Below, in pieces: positions 42,793 to 53,400 of a stretch of DNA of 64,000 bases. Location: positions 62,001-126,000 of the forward strand of contig CAXXKK010000019.1 in NCBI GenBank assembly GCA_963676845.2. Reading direction: 5' to 3'. Positions within the stretch are counted from its first letter, which is position 1, and each line of letters opens with the position of its first letter. Below the pieces are notes generated by a model. The model had not been told where the DNA came from. It saw only the letters and a list, made by a program, of their open reading frames with translations, and did not search any database. The position numbers and the translations under genes were made by a program. The stretch is from G963662675 sp963676845. GTDB taxonomy: Bacteria; Bacteroidota; Bacteroidia; Bacteroidales; Prolixibacteraceae.

Positions 42793-44040
42793 TCACTCTA
42801 AAATTTTATCAAGTTCTAATATTGTATCTAAGAGAACATTCCCTGCAACTTCAATATCTTCAATACGAGTTTCTTCGTCTGCACAATGGCTTTTGCCATC
42901 AATACTCTGAACAAAAAGCATCCCCGTATTGGTAATATCGGTCATGTGAACCGCATCATGACCAGCCATACTAACAAGTGTAATAAGCTCTTCGTCCCTG
43001 TTTTGGATTGAATTTGCCAAGGCTTCCCGAATCACAGGAGACATATTCACTGGAGCCTGATTCAGTATAACTTCGCGATTAAACTGAACAGCCCGTTGTT
43101 TGGAAATCCCGTTAAGAGCGGTTGTTATTTCAGCTATGGCAAGCGCTTTTGTTTGCTCATCGGGAGTTCTTATTTCCAGAATGAATTCTGCTTTGCCAGG
43201 AATAATGTTTGCCGCATTGGGGAAAATTGAAAATTTCCCAACTGTTCCTGCTACATCATTTCTGCCTACTCCAACAATTGTTTTTTCCAGGGCCAAACAA
43301 GCTTCAGCGGCTGCCAACAAAGCATCATGGCGATCCTCCATTAAAGTTGTCCCGGCATGATTGGCTTCACCCTCAACTGTTATCTGTTCCCGGTATATTC
43401 CTGTGATTTTGGAAACCACCGCTACCGACTTATTCTTTTTGTATAGATTGCTTCCCTGCTCGATATGACATTCGATAAAAGCAGCCATATCGTTTTCTTT
43501 CAGCTGAGCTTCCTTCAAGTTTGAAATATCTCCGCCAGCCTTGCGAATAGAGTCAGTGAGTAGCGCTCCCGTGAAACAATCTGTCGCACTATTCAGAACT
43601 TCCTGCGACAGTTTCCCTGTTACACTTCGACTCCCCATTGTTGAGATATTATAAGGGTTCGGTTCTTCAGCCGTAAAAGAAACGACTTGTAATGGGTGCT
43701 TCAGGGAAACCTTATTCTCTATAATTGTTTGCATTACTTCCAAGCCCAAAAGAACACCAAGGGCCCCATCATATTTTCCGCCATTTGGGACGGTATCATG
43801 ATGGGAGCCAATGGTGATTGGTTTTAGATTAGTAGTGCTTCTTGTAGTGACAATCCAAATATTTGCAATTGCATCAGTGACAACAGCTGCATTTAAAGCC
43901 TGAGCCTTATCTATCAACCATTTCCTGGCTTCCAGCTCACTTTCGCTACCAATTGAACGGGTGAGACCTCCTTGCGGATCGATTCCAAAAGTCGCAAGCT
44001 CTGCTAAATTTTGCTGTATCCTGTCCCTGTTTATTTTCAT
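42793..44040 (-). CDS. M20-family Zn-dependent amidohydrolase, candidate N-formylglutamate hydrolase
   Basis: This 415-residue protein is of the hydantoinase/carbamoylase group (N-carbamoyl amino acid hydrolase, allantoate amidohydrolase). Metal residues are in TIGSHHDTVPNGGKYDGALG near 77-95, the EE pair in SFTAEEPNPYNIS near 123, and the His in FIECHIEQG near 187. SMAGHDAVHM near 370 closes the site. These enzymes remove carbamoyl or formyl-like groups from amino acids. It sits between hutI and hutF, and no classical hutG is present, so hydrolysis of N-formylglutamate to glutamate and formate is the best inference. It follows hutI by seven bases. Confidence 0.8.
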   Translation of the reverse strand: MKINRDRIQQNLAELATFGIDPQGGLTRSIGSESELEARKWLIDKAQALNAAVVTDAIANIWIVTTRSTTNLKPITIGSHHDTVPNGGKYDGALGVLLGLEVMQTIIENKVSLKHPLQVVSFTAEEPNPYNISTMGSRSVTGKLSQEVLNSATDCFTGALLTDSIRKAGGDISNLKEAQLKENDMAAFIECHIEQGSNLYKKNKSVAVVSKITGIYREQITVEGEANHAGTTLMEDRHDALLAAAEACLALEKTIVGVGRNDVAGTVGKFSIFPNAANIIPGKAEFILEIRTPDEQTKALAIAEITTALNGISKQRAVQFNREVILNQAPVNMSPVIREALANSIQNRDEELITLVSMAGHDAVHMTDITNTGMLFVQSIDGKSHCADEETRIEDIEVAGNVLLDTILELDKILE

Positions 44041-44047
44041 CTCCTAT

Positions 44048-45301
44048 TTATTTTTGAAATACAAGTTCTCCGTTTTTCAATACGCTCTCCACAATATTCA
44101 TCCCTGTGTTATAAGGCAAATAATGGATTGATGGATATTTCAGCATAACAACATCAGCCTTTTTGCCAACTTCCAGGCTTCCTACTGTTGATGCTTTTCC
44201 AACAGCAGCAGCTCCGTTAATTGTAAGTGCTGAAATCACTTCCTCAATTGACATTTCCATATAAATGCAGGCCAATGAAATAATAAGCGGAATTGAATTC
44301 GTGAAACAGCTTCCGGGGTTCAAATCTGAAGCTAAAGCAACTGCACAACCGGCATCGATCATTTGTCGTCCTCTTGCAAAATCCTCTTTAAGAGAAAATG
44401 CGGTAGCTGGAAGCAAAGTGGCAATAACCCCTTTTTCGGCCATTTGACGAATCCCTTCGTCTGATGCCTGAAGGAGATGGTCTGCAGATGTAGCCCCCAT
44501 TTCGGCTGCCAGTTCAGCACCTCCGAAATTTGGGGCTATTTCATCTGCATGCAGCTTTAGTTTAACCTTAAAAAAGGCAGCTTCTCCCAAAAAAGATCTT
44601 GAATCTTCAATAGAAAAGACATTCTTTTCACAAAAAATATCGACAAAATCTGCCAATTTACGCTCTTCAATCTCGGGAAGAACCTCTTTAATAATGAAGT
44701 TTAAAAATTCTCGTTCTTTGCCTTTATATTTTTCAGGAACAGCATGCGCCCCTAAAAATGTTGGAACAATATCAACAGGATGAATTTTATTCAGTTCCTG
44801 CATCACCTCCAACTGACGTATTTCTGTGTCTTTATCCAGACCATATCCACTTTTCCCTTCCACAGTTGTAATACCAAATTCAAGCATATCATTCAAGCGG
44901 GCTTTCCCTGCTTCAATCAGCTCTTCATTCGATGCTGCTTTCGTAGCTTCAACAGTAGCAGCAATACCTCCACCACGCTCCATTATGGACATATAGCTAT
45001 CGCCTTTTAATCTCCAGCTAAACTCTTCAGCACGATAACCTCCAAATACAAAATGAGTATGAGAATCCACAAATCCGGGAAGTACAGCCTTGCCCTTTGC
45101 ATCAATTATCTCATAGTTACTAACCTCATATTGTTCTTTCAGTTCCCGGGTTGTACCAACAGCTTTGATTATACCATCTTCGATAATCATTGCACCATCA
45201 GAGATTAAACCAATATCGGACATTTGTTGCCCACGTTTCGGGACAACGCCGGCACAGGTCACAAGCTCTGATGCATTCTGTATAAAGTATTTACGACTCA
45301 T
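44048..45301 (-). CDS. hutI: Imidazolonepropionase
   Basis: This 417-residue amidohydrolase opens the imidazolone ring to formimidoylglutamate. Motifs are VLPGFVDSHTHFVFGGYRAEE near 73-93 with the metal histidines, RGGGIAATVEATKAAS near 109, KLKLHADEIAPNFGGAELA near 242 and ASDLNPGSC near 325. Length and motifs fit HutI closely. Its start overlaps the hutU stop by four bases (ATGA). Confidence 0.95.
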   Translation of the reverse strand: MSRKYFIQNASELVTCAGVVPKRGQQMSDIGLISDGAMIIEDGIIKAVGTTRELKEQYEVSNYEIIDAKGKAVLPGFVDSHTHFVFGGYRAEEFSWRLKGDSYMSIMERGGGIAATVEATKAASNEELIEAGKARLNDMLEFGITTVEGKSGYGLDKDTEIRQLEVMQELNKIHPVDIVPTFLGAHAVPEKYKGKEREFLNFIIKEVLPEIEERKLADFVDIFCEKNVFSIEDSRSFLGEAAFFKVKLKLHADEIAPNFGGAELAAEMGATSADHLLQASDEGIRQMAEKGVIATLLPATAFSLKEDFARGRQMIDAGCAVALASDLNPGSCFTNSIPLIISLACIYMEMSIEEVISALTINGAAAVGKASTVGSLEVGKKADVVMLKYPSIHYLPYNTGMNIVESVLKNGELVFQK

Positions 45302-47319
45302 GCTTTTTTAGTATTGAAGGTTTTCTCAATTAAATCTTCCGAAACTAAATAGGGTAGAGTGATATGGTTTTCGTCTTTACTAATCTTGTTATACTCAATA
45401 GTAGTATCAATGGCATTTTCACATCGGGCCCAGCTTCTTCGTGACACACCGATCATCGTATCCCATGGAATGGATTGCCTGATAATTTCATCGGTTTCGC
45501 TGGTTCCGTCCAATAATAAGCCAAAGCCACCATTAATAGACTTTCCAATACCAACCCCTCCTCCATTGTGAAGAGCAACCAGGCTCATTCCACGAGCAGC
45601 GTTTCCGGCATAGCATTGAACAGCCATATCCGCAGTTATATTGCTGCCATCGTATACACTTGAAGTTTCACGATAAGGAGAATCTGTACCTCCCGTGTCG
45701 TGGTGGTCACGACCTAACATTACAGGGCCAATTTCGCCATTGCGCACCATTTCATTAAATTTCAATGCAATATCGCGACGACCTAATGCATCCTGGTAAA
45801 GAATCCGGCATTGCGTACCAACAACCAGTTTATTGTCTTCTGCATCGCGAATCCATATATAATTATCACGATCTTGTCCTCTGCGATTTGGATCAATAAC
45901 TTCCATGGCAGCATGGTCTGTTTTATGAAGATCTTCAGCTTTACCACTTAAGCAACACCAGCGGAACGGGCCATAACCATAATCGAATAACATAGGTCCC
46001 ATAATATCTTCAACATAGGATGGGAAGATAAATCCTTCGCTTGTATCAACACCATTCTTAGCAATATCTTTTGCACCTGCATCGAAAACAGCTTTCATAA
46101 AAGCGTTACCATAATCGAAGAAATAGGTTCCCCTATCCGCCAATTTTTTAATCAGATGATAATGCTTAACGAGTGACTGGTCAACAAGTTCTATAAATTT
46201 CTTTTTATCTGTTTTAAGTAATTGAGTACGCTGCTCAAATGACAATCCCTGGGGGCAATAACCTCCGTCATAGGGGACATGGCAAGATGTTTGGTCGGAG
46301 AGTAATTCAATATGGACATCATTCTCGACAGCGTACTCCAGCAGATCAATAATATTCCCATGATATGCAATTGAGATGCTTTCTTTTTTCTCCATGTATT
46401 CAGATGCCGTTTTAAATGCTTTTTCCAGATCATCGGTAACTAAACTAACCCATCCCTGATCTTTGCGGGTTTCGATACGGGAAAGATCAACTTCGGCAAT
46501 AATTCCTACTCCTTGCGCAATTTCAATAGCTTTTGGCTGAGCACCACTCATTCCACCTAAACCTGAAGTAATAAACAAATGTCCTTTCAAATCGCCGTCT
46601 TCCGGTATTCCCAACACTTTTCGCCCAGCATTCAATAGCGTATTGAATGTTCCATGAACAATTCCCTGCGGGCCGATATACATCCAGCCTCCGGCAGTCA
46701 TTTGCCCGTAGTTTGAAACACCCATTGCGGCAGCTTTTGCCCATGTTTCCTGATCATCAAACATACCAATCATCAACCCGTTTGTTACAATAACCCTTGG
46801 GCTTGTTCTTGATGATTTGAATAACCCCATTGGATGTCCGGACATCATCACCAGTGTTTGATCATCGGTAAGTTCTTCTAAATATTTTTTTATTAGCTGA
46901 TATTGCATCCAGTTTTGACACACCTGACCTGTTTCGCCATAGGTGGTAAGTTCATAAGGGTACAATGCAACATCGTGGTCAAGGTTGTTATCAATCATCA
47001 CCTGAAAAGCTTTTCCTGCAACACATTTCCCTTTGTATTCATCAATGGGTTTGCCATAGATGCGATCTTTTGGCATGTAGCGGTAACCATAGATTCGCCC
47101 ACGGGTTAACAGCTCTTCAAGAAACTCAGGAGCCAATTGTTCATGCAATGATTGAGGTATATATCTTAACGCATTTTTTAATGCGGTTTTAATTTCTTTA
47201 TCGGTTAAGTTTAATTCTCTCTTCGGAGCCCTTCGGATAGTATCTTTAAAGGTTGGATATTCTGGGAGTGCTTCATCAAGCTTGATGGTCATAGCACTCG
47301 CTATTTCTTGATTCTTCAT
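45298..47319 (-). CDS. hutU: Urocanate hydratase, long form
   Basis: From the ATG at 47319 the product is 673 residues, the long type also seen in animals, about 110 residues longer than the Bacillus or Pseudomonas form. It turns urocanate into imidazolonepropionate using tightly bound NAD. Motifs are GLGGMSGAQPKAIEIAQGVG near 255-274, the conserved cysteine in the FDYGYGPFRWCCLSG region near 451, and NGGGVGIGKSINGGFG near 590. An ATG at 47367 lies inside hutH and would add 16 residues. The chosen start leaves a 25-base gap after hutH, and the stop overlaps hutI by four bases. Confidence 0.94.
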   Translation of the reverse strand: MKNQEIASAMTIKLDEALPEYPTFKDTIRRAPKRELNLTDKEIKTALKNALRYIPQSLHEQLAPEFLEELLTRGRIYGYRYMPKDRIYGKPIDEYKGKCVAGKAFQVMIDNNLDHDVALYPYELTTYGETGQVCQNWMQYQLIKKYLEELTDDQTLVMMSGHPMGLFKSSRTSPRVIVTNGLMIGMFDDQETWAKAAAMGVSNYGQMTAGGWMYIGPQGIVHGTFNTLLNAGRKVLGIPEDGDLKGHLFITSGLGGMSGAQPKAIEIAQGVGIIAEVDLSRIETRKDQGWVSLVTDDLEKAFKTASEYMEKKESISIAYHGNIIDLLEYAVENDVHIELLSDQTSCHVPYDGGYCPQGLSFEQRTQLLKTDKKKFIELVDQSLVKHYHLIKKLADRGTYFFDYGNAFMKAVFDAGAKDIAKNGVDTSEGFIFPSYVEDIMGPMLFDYGYGPFRWCCLSGKAEDLHKTDHAAMEVIDPNRRGQDRDNYIWIRDAEDNKLVVGTQCRILYQDALGRRDIALKFNEMVRNGEIGPVMLGRDHHDTGGTDSPYRETSSVYDGSNITADMAVQCYAGNAARGMSLVALHNGGGVGIGKSINGGFGLLLDGTSETDEIIRQSIPWDTMIGVSRRSWARCENAIDTTIEYNKISKDENHITLPYLVSEDLIEKTFNTKKA

Positions 47320-47344
47320 AGTGCCTATAATTTTTGAATATTTT

Positions 47345-48874
47345 TTAAAAAATAATTTCTCCTGCATATTTCTCTACTCCTAAAAGAATAGAGTCATCCT
47401 TTATCAATTCTTCACATGCATTAATATCTTCGAATAATGGTCTGTCTTCCTTCAACCTATCAATCTTTTCTCTTATCACATCGTACGCGGCATGGGTGCC
47501 TACTCCCATTCCTTTATCTCCACGTAAATCGATTGCCTGACAAGCACACATCAGTTCAGTCGCAAGTACCCGACGTGTATTTTCAAGAATAACCCTTGCT
47601 TTATTAGCTGCAATAGTTCCCATACTAACATGATCTTCCTGATTAGCAGAAGATGGAATACTGTCAACCGAAGCCGGATGTGCCAAAACTTTGTTTTCGG
47701 ACACCAAAGAAGCAGCAGCATATTGTAAGATCATAAATCCTGAATTTAAACCACCATTTCCAACAAGAAATGCAGGAAGTCCACTTAAGGCCGGATTTAC
47801 CATTCGTTCAATGCGTCGTTCTGATATATTCGCAATTTCAGCCATTGCAATACCCAGAAAATCAAAGCTTAAAGCCATGGGTTGACCATGAAAATTCCCT
47901 CCGGATATTCCTTCGTTAGTATCTGAAAAAATAATCGGATTATCGGTTACCGAATTTACTTCAACATCCACTCCTTTTTTAACATAATTAATAGCGTCCT
48001 TGCTCGCTCCATGTACCTGAGGAGCACAACGTAACGAATATGCATCCTGAGTTCTGATTTCACCCTGACTCGTAACATTTTTGCTATCAACCAAAAGTTC
48101 TCTAACGATGCGGGCAGTGTCAATTTGTCCTTTATGAGGACGCACTATATGCATCCGTTCGTCCAAAGCATCAATAATTGCATTATGAGCTTCATAACTT
48201 AAAGCCAATGAGATATCTGCGATCTTCAACAATTTCAAAGCATCATATAAAACCAATGCTCCAATTGCAGTCATTACCTGAGTCCCATTAATCAATGCCA
48301 ATCCCTCTTTTTCAGTTAGCTCAACAATAGGAATATCAGCCAATGCCATAGCTTCAGCTCCAGTATAAACTTTTCCTTTATATTCAGCTTTACCTAACCC
48401 AATAATTGGAAGAGTCATATGTGCCAATGGCGCTAAATCTCCACTAGCCCCAAGAGAACCTTTTTGTGGAATTAAAGGAGTTACCCCTTTATTCAACATT
48501 TCAACCATGGTCTCAACTGTCTCCAGCCGAATACCTGAGAACCCTTTTGCAAGGTTGTTTATTCGTAGTAAGATAATCGCTCTTACTTCTTCTGTTTTCA
48601 AATTTGGCCCTGCCCCAACAGCATGAGTCATTATTAAATTTTTCTGCAGAAGTTTTACTTCATTTTTTGATATTATTTTATCACTAAACTTCCCGAAACC
48701 AGTATTTACACCATAAACAATGCGTTCATCTGCAACAATATTGTCTACTACTTTTCTAGATAAAAGAATACGTTCCCGTGCCTCCTCATCTAGTTCAACA
48801 ATCACATTTTTTCTGGCAACACTAGCAATTTCAGAGAGCTTCAATTTTTCCCCAGAAATAATAACACTAGCCAT
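47345..48874 (-). CDS. hutH: Histidine ammonia-lyase
   Basis: This 509-residue enzyme turns histidine into urocanate and ammonia. The MIO cofactor triad A143-S144-G145 is in KGSLGASGDLAPLAHM, YGVNTGFGKFSDK near 54 supplies the catalytic tyrosine, and NFHGQPMALSFDFLG near 322 is conserved. It starts 103 bases after susD, and that gap holds a perfect 11-bp hairpin, so it may also have separate control. It opens the set of four cytoplasmic histidine-degradation genes. Confidence 0.96.
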   Translation of the reverse strand: MASVIISGEKLKLSEIASVARKNVIVELDEEARERILLSRKVVDNIVADERIVYGVNTGFGKFSDKIISKNEVKLLQKNLIMTHAVGAGPNLKTEEVRAIILLRINNLAKGFSGIRLETVETMVEMLNKGVTPLIPQKGSLGASGDLAPLAHMTLPIIGLGKAEYKGKVYTGAEAMALADIPIVELTEKEGLALINGTQVMTAIGALVLYDALKLLKIADISLALSYEAHNAIIDALDERMHIVRPHKGQIDTARIVRELLVDSKNVTSQGEIRTQDAYSLRCAPQVHGASKDAINYVKKGVDVEVNSVTDNPIIFSDTNEGISGGNFHGQPMALSFDFLGIAMAEIANISERRIERMVNPALSGLPAFLVGNGGLNSGFMILQYAAASLVSENKVLAHPASVDSIPSSANQEDHVSMGTIAANKARVILENTRRVLATELMCACQAIDLRGDKGMGVGTHAAYDVIREKIDRLKEDRPLFEDINACEELIKDDSILLGVEKYAGEIIF

Positions 48875-48929
48875 ATATATTTTAAATTTTGTTTAGTTCT
48901 TTCGAAGTAATTAAATTGATATTTATCTA

Positions 48930-48960
48930 GGTTGGCCCAATTTCAAATCTTGGGCCAACC
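48930..48960. repeat. Perfect hairpin between susD and hutH
   Basis: GGTTGGCCCAA (48930-48940) pairs with TTGGGCCAACC (48950-48960). On the minus strand TAGATAAATA follows and not a T-run, so it is more likely an RNA-processing or attenuation element between the transport and enzyme genes than a full terminator. Confidence 0.6.
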
Positions 48961-48977
48961 TTATAATCAATTCATTA

Positions 48978-50357
48978 TTAGTCTAATGAAGGAAGAGCAT
49001 CTTCCCATCCTTCTGTTTGTATAACTCCATATCCAGCATTCACTTCATTTGCCGGAACAGGAAAACAGAATTCTTTAATGTCAAAGTTTGGATATAAACC
49101 TCCGTTAGCATCAATATCAAGTCCCCATCTGCGAACATCGAAGAAGCGGAAACCTTCCTGTAATGTTTCCCATTTGCGTTCTTCCTGTATCTGAGCAAGG
49201 ATTCCTGCATCTGCCACGATATTTCCTTCCAAAGCAGAATGACGAGCCTCGCTAACTATTGACAGGTATGAAGCAGCCTCTCCATACTCATCTTGCTGAG
49301 CATAAGTTTCTGCAATTGTAAGATATAGTTCTGGCAAGCGGAACATTGGAATACTTAGAGTAGAACTTCCTAATTCAGTTCCTACAAATTTACCCCATTG
49401 CGAACTTGTCAGAATTTCAAGACGTACATCAGTTGAAGGTATTTCATCAATCACACTTCCTACAAATTCAGCACCACCAGATGGCCCCCACATAAAGTAG
49501 TAGGATGTCGTTTGTGTTGCAGAACGCTGAAATCTCATAATATCTTCGCTCGACATTGCCGATGTATTCCATTGTACAGAATAATCCTCAGTTGTACTTG
49601 CCAAAGAACTTTCAGAACCACCGAATAATGAAATTGCATGCAATGCAGCCTCACGAGCCTCAGTATAATTACCCATAAAAAGGTTAACCCTTGCATCAAG
49701 TGCATATACTGCTGCTTCATTAAAATAATATACTCCCGGATCAACAACTCCTGGTTGACCATAGCATGCTTCTGCTGCTGCGATATCTGACAGGATAAAC
49801 TCGTAATTCTGAGCAACTGTTGAACGGCTTACTTCTTCGCCTGCAGCAATAGGAGACTCAACATTTACAACTCCCAAAGAAGTTGGGTCATATGTATAAG
49901 GAAGTCCATATAAGTTGGTCAGGTAAAAAGTTGACCATGCACGTAAAGCATAAGCTTGTGCAACATATCCATAAATTTCGGTATTAGTACTGTCTTTACC
50001 ATTCTCAATAATACGTGCTGCGCGGTCAATCACCTGATAACCATCTCTCCACATGGCTAAAACATCGTCATCAGTATCAGTAACACTCCATGCTGCCAAT
50101 TTTTGTAAGTTAAATGAAGCACTGTTATGTGTTGCAACATCTGAACAAAGCTCAGCAACTGAGTACAAATCACGTCCTAACATACCAGAACCGCCTAATG
50201 TTGAATAAACACCTGTCAGGTTACTCTCAAAATCACCAACAGAGCTAAATGCATCCTTATCAGAAATTGAATCTGTTGGATCGAGCGTTAGGAATTCATC
50301 ACAAGAGGTAAACCCCAGCAAGACTCCCAATAATATATATACTATTCTTTTTTTCAT
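48978..50357 (-). CDS. SusD/RagB-family outer-membrane lipoprotein
   Basis: This 459-residue lipoprotein has a lipobox at residues 16-19 (FTSC) followed by DEFLTLDPTDSISDKDAFSS, the usual SusD start. It has the TPR-like helical repeats (VAQAYALRAWSTFYLTNLYG near 128) and the C-terminal SusD motif (EERKWETLQEGFRFFDVRRW near 405). With SusC it forms a lid-and-barrel importer on the cell surface. In this locus the cargo is probably peptide and not glycan, because no glycoside hydrolase is present. It follows susC by 90 bases. Confidence 0.93.
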   Translation of the reverse strand: MKKRIVYILLGVLLGFTSCDEFLTLDPTDSISDKDAFSSVGDFESNLTGVYSTLGGSGMLGRDLYSVAELCSDVATHNSASFNLQKLAAWSVTDTDDDVLAMWRDGYQVIDRAARIIENGKDSTNTEIYGYVAQAYALRAWSTFYLTNLYGLPYTYDPTSLGVVNVESPIAAGEEVSRSTVAQNYEFILSDIAAAEACYGQPGVVDPGVYYFNEAAVYALDARVNLFMGNYTEAREAALHAISLFGGSESSLASTTEDYSVQWNTSAMSSEDIMRFQRSATQTTSYYFMWGPSGGAEFVGSVIDEIPSTDVRLEILTSSQWGKFVGTELGSSTLSIPMFRLPELYLTIAETYAQQDEYGEAASYLSIVSEARHSALEGNIVADAGILAQIQEERKWETLQEGFRFFDVRRWGLDIDANGGLYPNFDIKEFCFPVPANEVNAGYGVIQTEGWEDALPSLD

Positions 50358-50447
50358 TTTTTAATTTTTTTTGCATTTATAGATGATGGAAACGACATGT
50401 GTCATATCATGTCCATTTCTCTTTAATAATGTAAAAACAGCTAATTA

Positions 50448-53400
50448 TTATAATCCAAGGTTTACACCAAACATTACAGTAGTTGCTACAGGATATGCCC
50501 ATTGAACATAGCCATCTGCTCTAGCCTGTGGATCAAATCCCATAAAATTTTTCGCTGTAAATGTGTACAAGTTATCTGCAGAAGCATAAACACGTAAGTT
50601 GTTAATCGAAAGCTTGCTACAAATATCATCAGGAAGATTATAACCGATAGTCACGTTTTTAACACGTGCATAAGAGCCATCCATTAAGAATCTTGATGTA
50701 AGCTGTGCTGCACCACGGTTACCTCCCCATGTGAATTTAGGGACATCAGTGATATCGCCTGGTTCCTGCCATCTGTTTTCAAAAACATAGTTAGACACAG
50801 GTCCTAAGCTGTAACTACCAACGTGCATATCATATTGGAAACCACGGTTAAACACTTTATTACCTCCGGAGTAACTTACATCGAAAGAAAAGTCGAAGTC
50901 TTTATATTTAAAGTTCATTCCAAGTGCTCCAAAGTATTTAGGACTTGCTTGTCCAAGAGTTACCTGATTTGCAGAGTTAACATCAGTTGTTGTTTCCGAT
51001 CCTTTACCATTTACATACCATAAACCTTCACCTGTCTGAGGATCAACCCCAGCCCATTCTTTTAAGAAGAATGTGTTTATTGGAGAACCAGCTTGTTGGA
51101 TATTCCAGTTTGAGGTAATTGGATCATCTGTTGCCAAAGCAACAATTTCGTTTTTATTGTAAGTATATGTCAATGTAGTGTTCCATGTAAAATCTTTTGT
51201 ATTAACAATACCCCAGTTAAGCATAAGCTCAATACCTTTGTTGCTCATTTCACCAACGTTTTGTGTTAATGAATTGAAACCAGATGTCATTGTTAACGGA
51301 ACATCGAAGATCATATCTTTTGTACGCTCATCATACAAATCAATGTCAAGATCCAGATTTCCCCATAGGTTGATGTTAAAACCAAGGTCTGCTTTGTAAA
51401 CAGTTTCCCATTTTAAGTCTGGGTTTTCAATCTGAGAAGGTGTTGCTCCTGGACCTGAGTTATATGAATCTCCGTAAGAATAAAGACCTTGTGCTGCATA
51501 ATAACCAATATCCTGGTTACCTACAGAACCATAACTGGCATGAATCATAAAGTTGTATAACCAGTCTTTGTAAGGTTCCATGAAATCTTCCTGAGTCAAA
51601 CGGTATTTACCACCTACAGACCAGAATGGTGCCCAGCGGTTGTTTTTACCAAAACGGGAAGAACCATCATAACGTAATGATGCAGACAAGTAATATTTTT
51701 CATTGTAACCATACTCAAAATTTGAGAAGAATGAAACAAGAGAACTGGCTTCCAATGTTGAACTGGCAGCAGTTGGTGTTGAAGCATTTACCATTTCCTG
51801 CACATCAGCCAGAGGATAACCTTCTGCTGTAGCAGTTAAACCTTCATACTCTTGTTTTTGAGATTCCTGACCTAATAACACATTCAAATCATGAATTTTA
51901 TTGAATGTATGTTGATAATTTATAGTGTTGGTCAAACTATAAGTTGTTGCTGTATGGATTGATTCACTTCCCCTCATTGTAGAATAAGCACCACCAGAAT
52001 AACTCCTAGGGTTATTTCTACCTCTGAAAGAAGTTTGATCTGCTTCAGTAACTGTTAACCCGGCACTGGTTTTCCATTTAAGACCATCCATTAGATCAAG
52101 AGAAAAATATGGATTCCAGATTGTTACCGATGTTTTTTGTTTGTATACATCTCCATCTTCTTTATCAAACAAAGCAACAAGGTTGTAATCATGATTTATA
52201 TTGGCATAACCACCATTTTCATCGTAAATTCTCTGGAAAGGACGCGTATCATATGCTAATACAATTGGGTTGGTATAAGCACTGTTTCTAGGAATCTCGT
52301 CAACATCAGATACTGAATAGTTTGTTGACATACCATAACTTAAAATTCCTTTTGTACCATCCAGGTTTAAACGTGCAGAATAACGATCCATTCCGGAACC
52401 AATCACAATACCTCCATTGGAATAGTACTCAAGACTTGCAAAGTAATTCAGGTCTTCTTTCCCCCCCTGTATACTTACACCGTATTTTTGAACATCGCTT
52501 GTTTTTAATGCCTCATCTAACCAATCTGTATCAGGAGCTGTGTTCCAATCAGAATTATAATATGCAATACCTCTTTGTCTGGCATATTCTGCAGCATTTG
52601 ATGCAATACTAAGATCTTCATCAGAAATGATATTTCCTGCTGCATATCCATTTTGAACACCTTCAGTCCAAACTTCTTTAAACCTGTCCAATCCTACCAT
52701 TTTGTAATCATGATCCATCTGGCCTAAGAAAGTACTACCGTATTGCATAGTGAAGTCAACTTTTGCCTCACCACTTTTACCTCTTTTAGTTGTAATAACG
52801 ATAACACCGTTTGCAGCTCTGGCTCCATAAATAGAACTAGCAGTTGCATCTTTCAATACAGTGATACTCTCAATATCATTTGCATTCAGGTTTGTTAAAG
52901 GACTTACCCCCATTGAAGTGTTCGATGAAAGGTTTCCTGTAAACATTGGAACTCCATCAATTACATATAATGGCTCAGTTCCTGAGTTTAAAGAACTCGT
53001 TCCACGAATAGTTGTTGTTGAATAAGCTCCAGGCTGTCCACTACCATTATTCATTTGGAAACCGGCAACACTCCCTTCAAGTGATTTTAGGAAGTTTGCA
53101 TCAGACTTGGTAGCAATTTTCTCATTAGTTACCACCTGCGCAGCACCCGTATAGGCTGCTTTCTTACTGGTTGTATAACCAGATACAATTACATCTTCAA
53201 GAAGCTCACTGTCCGACTGTAAAACTACTGTTACAGGGCTCGAACTAATTGCCACTTCCTGTTTGTCCATACCGATATAGGATATTACCAATGTTTTTGC
53301 ATCTTCAGGCAAATTGGTAATTTGAAATTTTCCATCAAAATCGGTAACCACTCCCACCATAGTACCCTTCACCAGTACCGTTGCTCCAACAACCGGTTCG

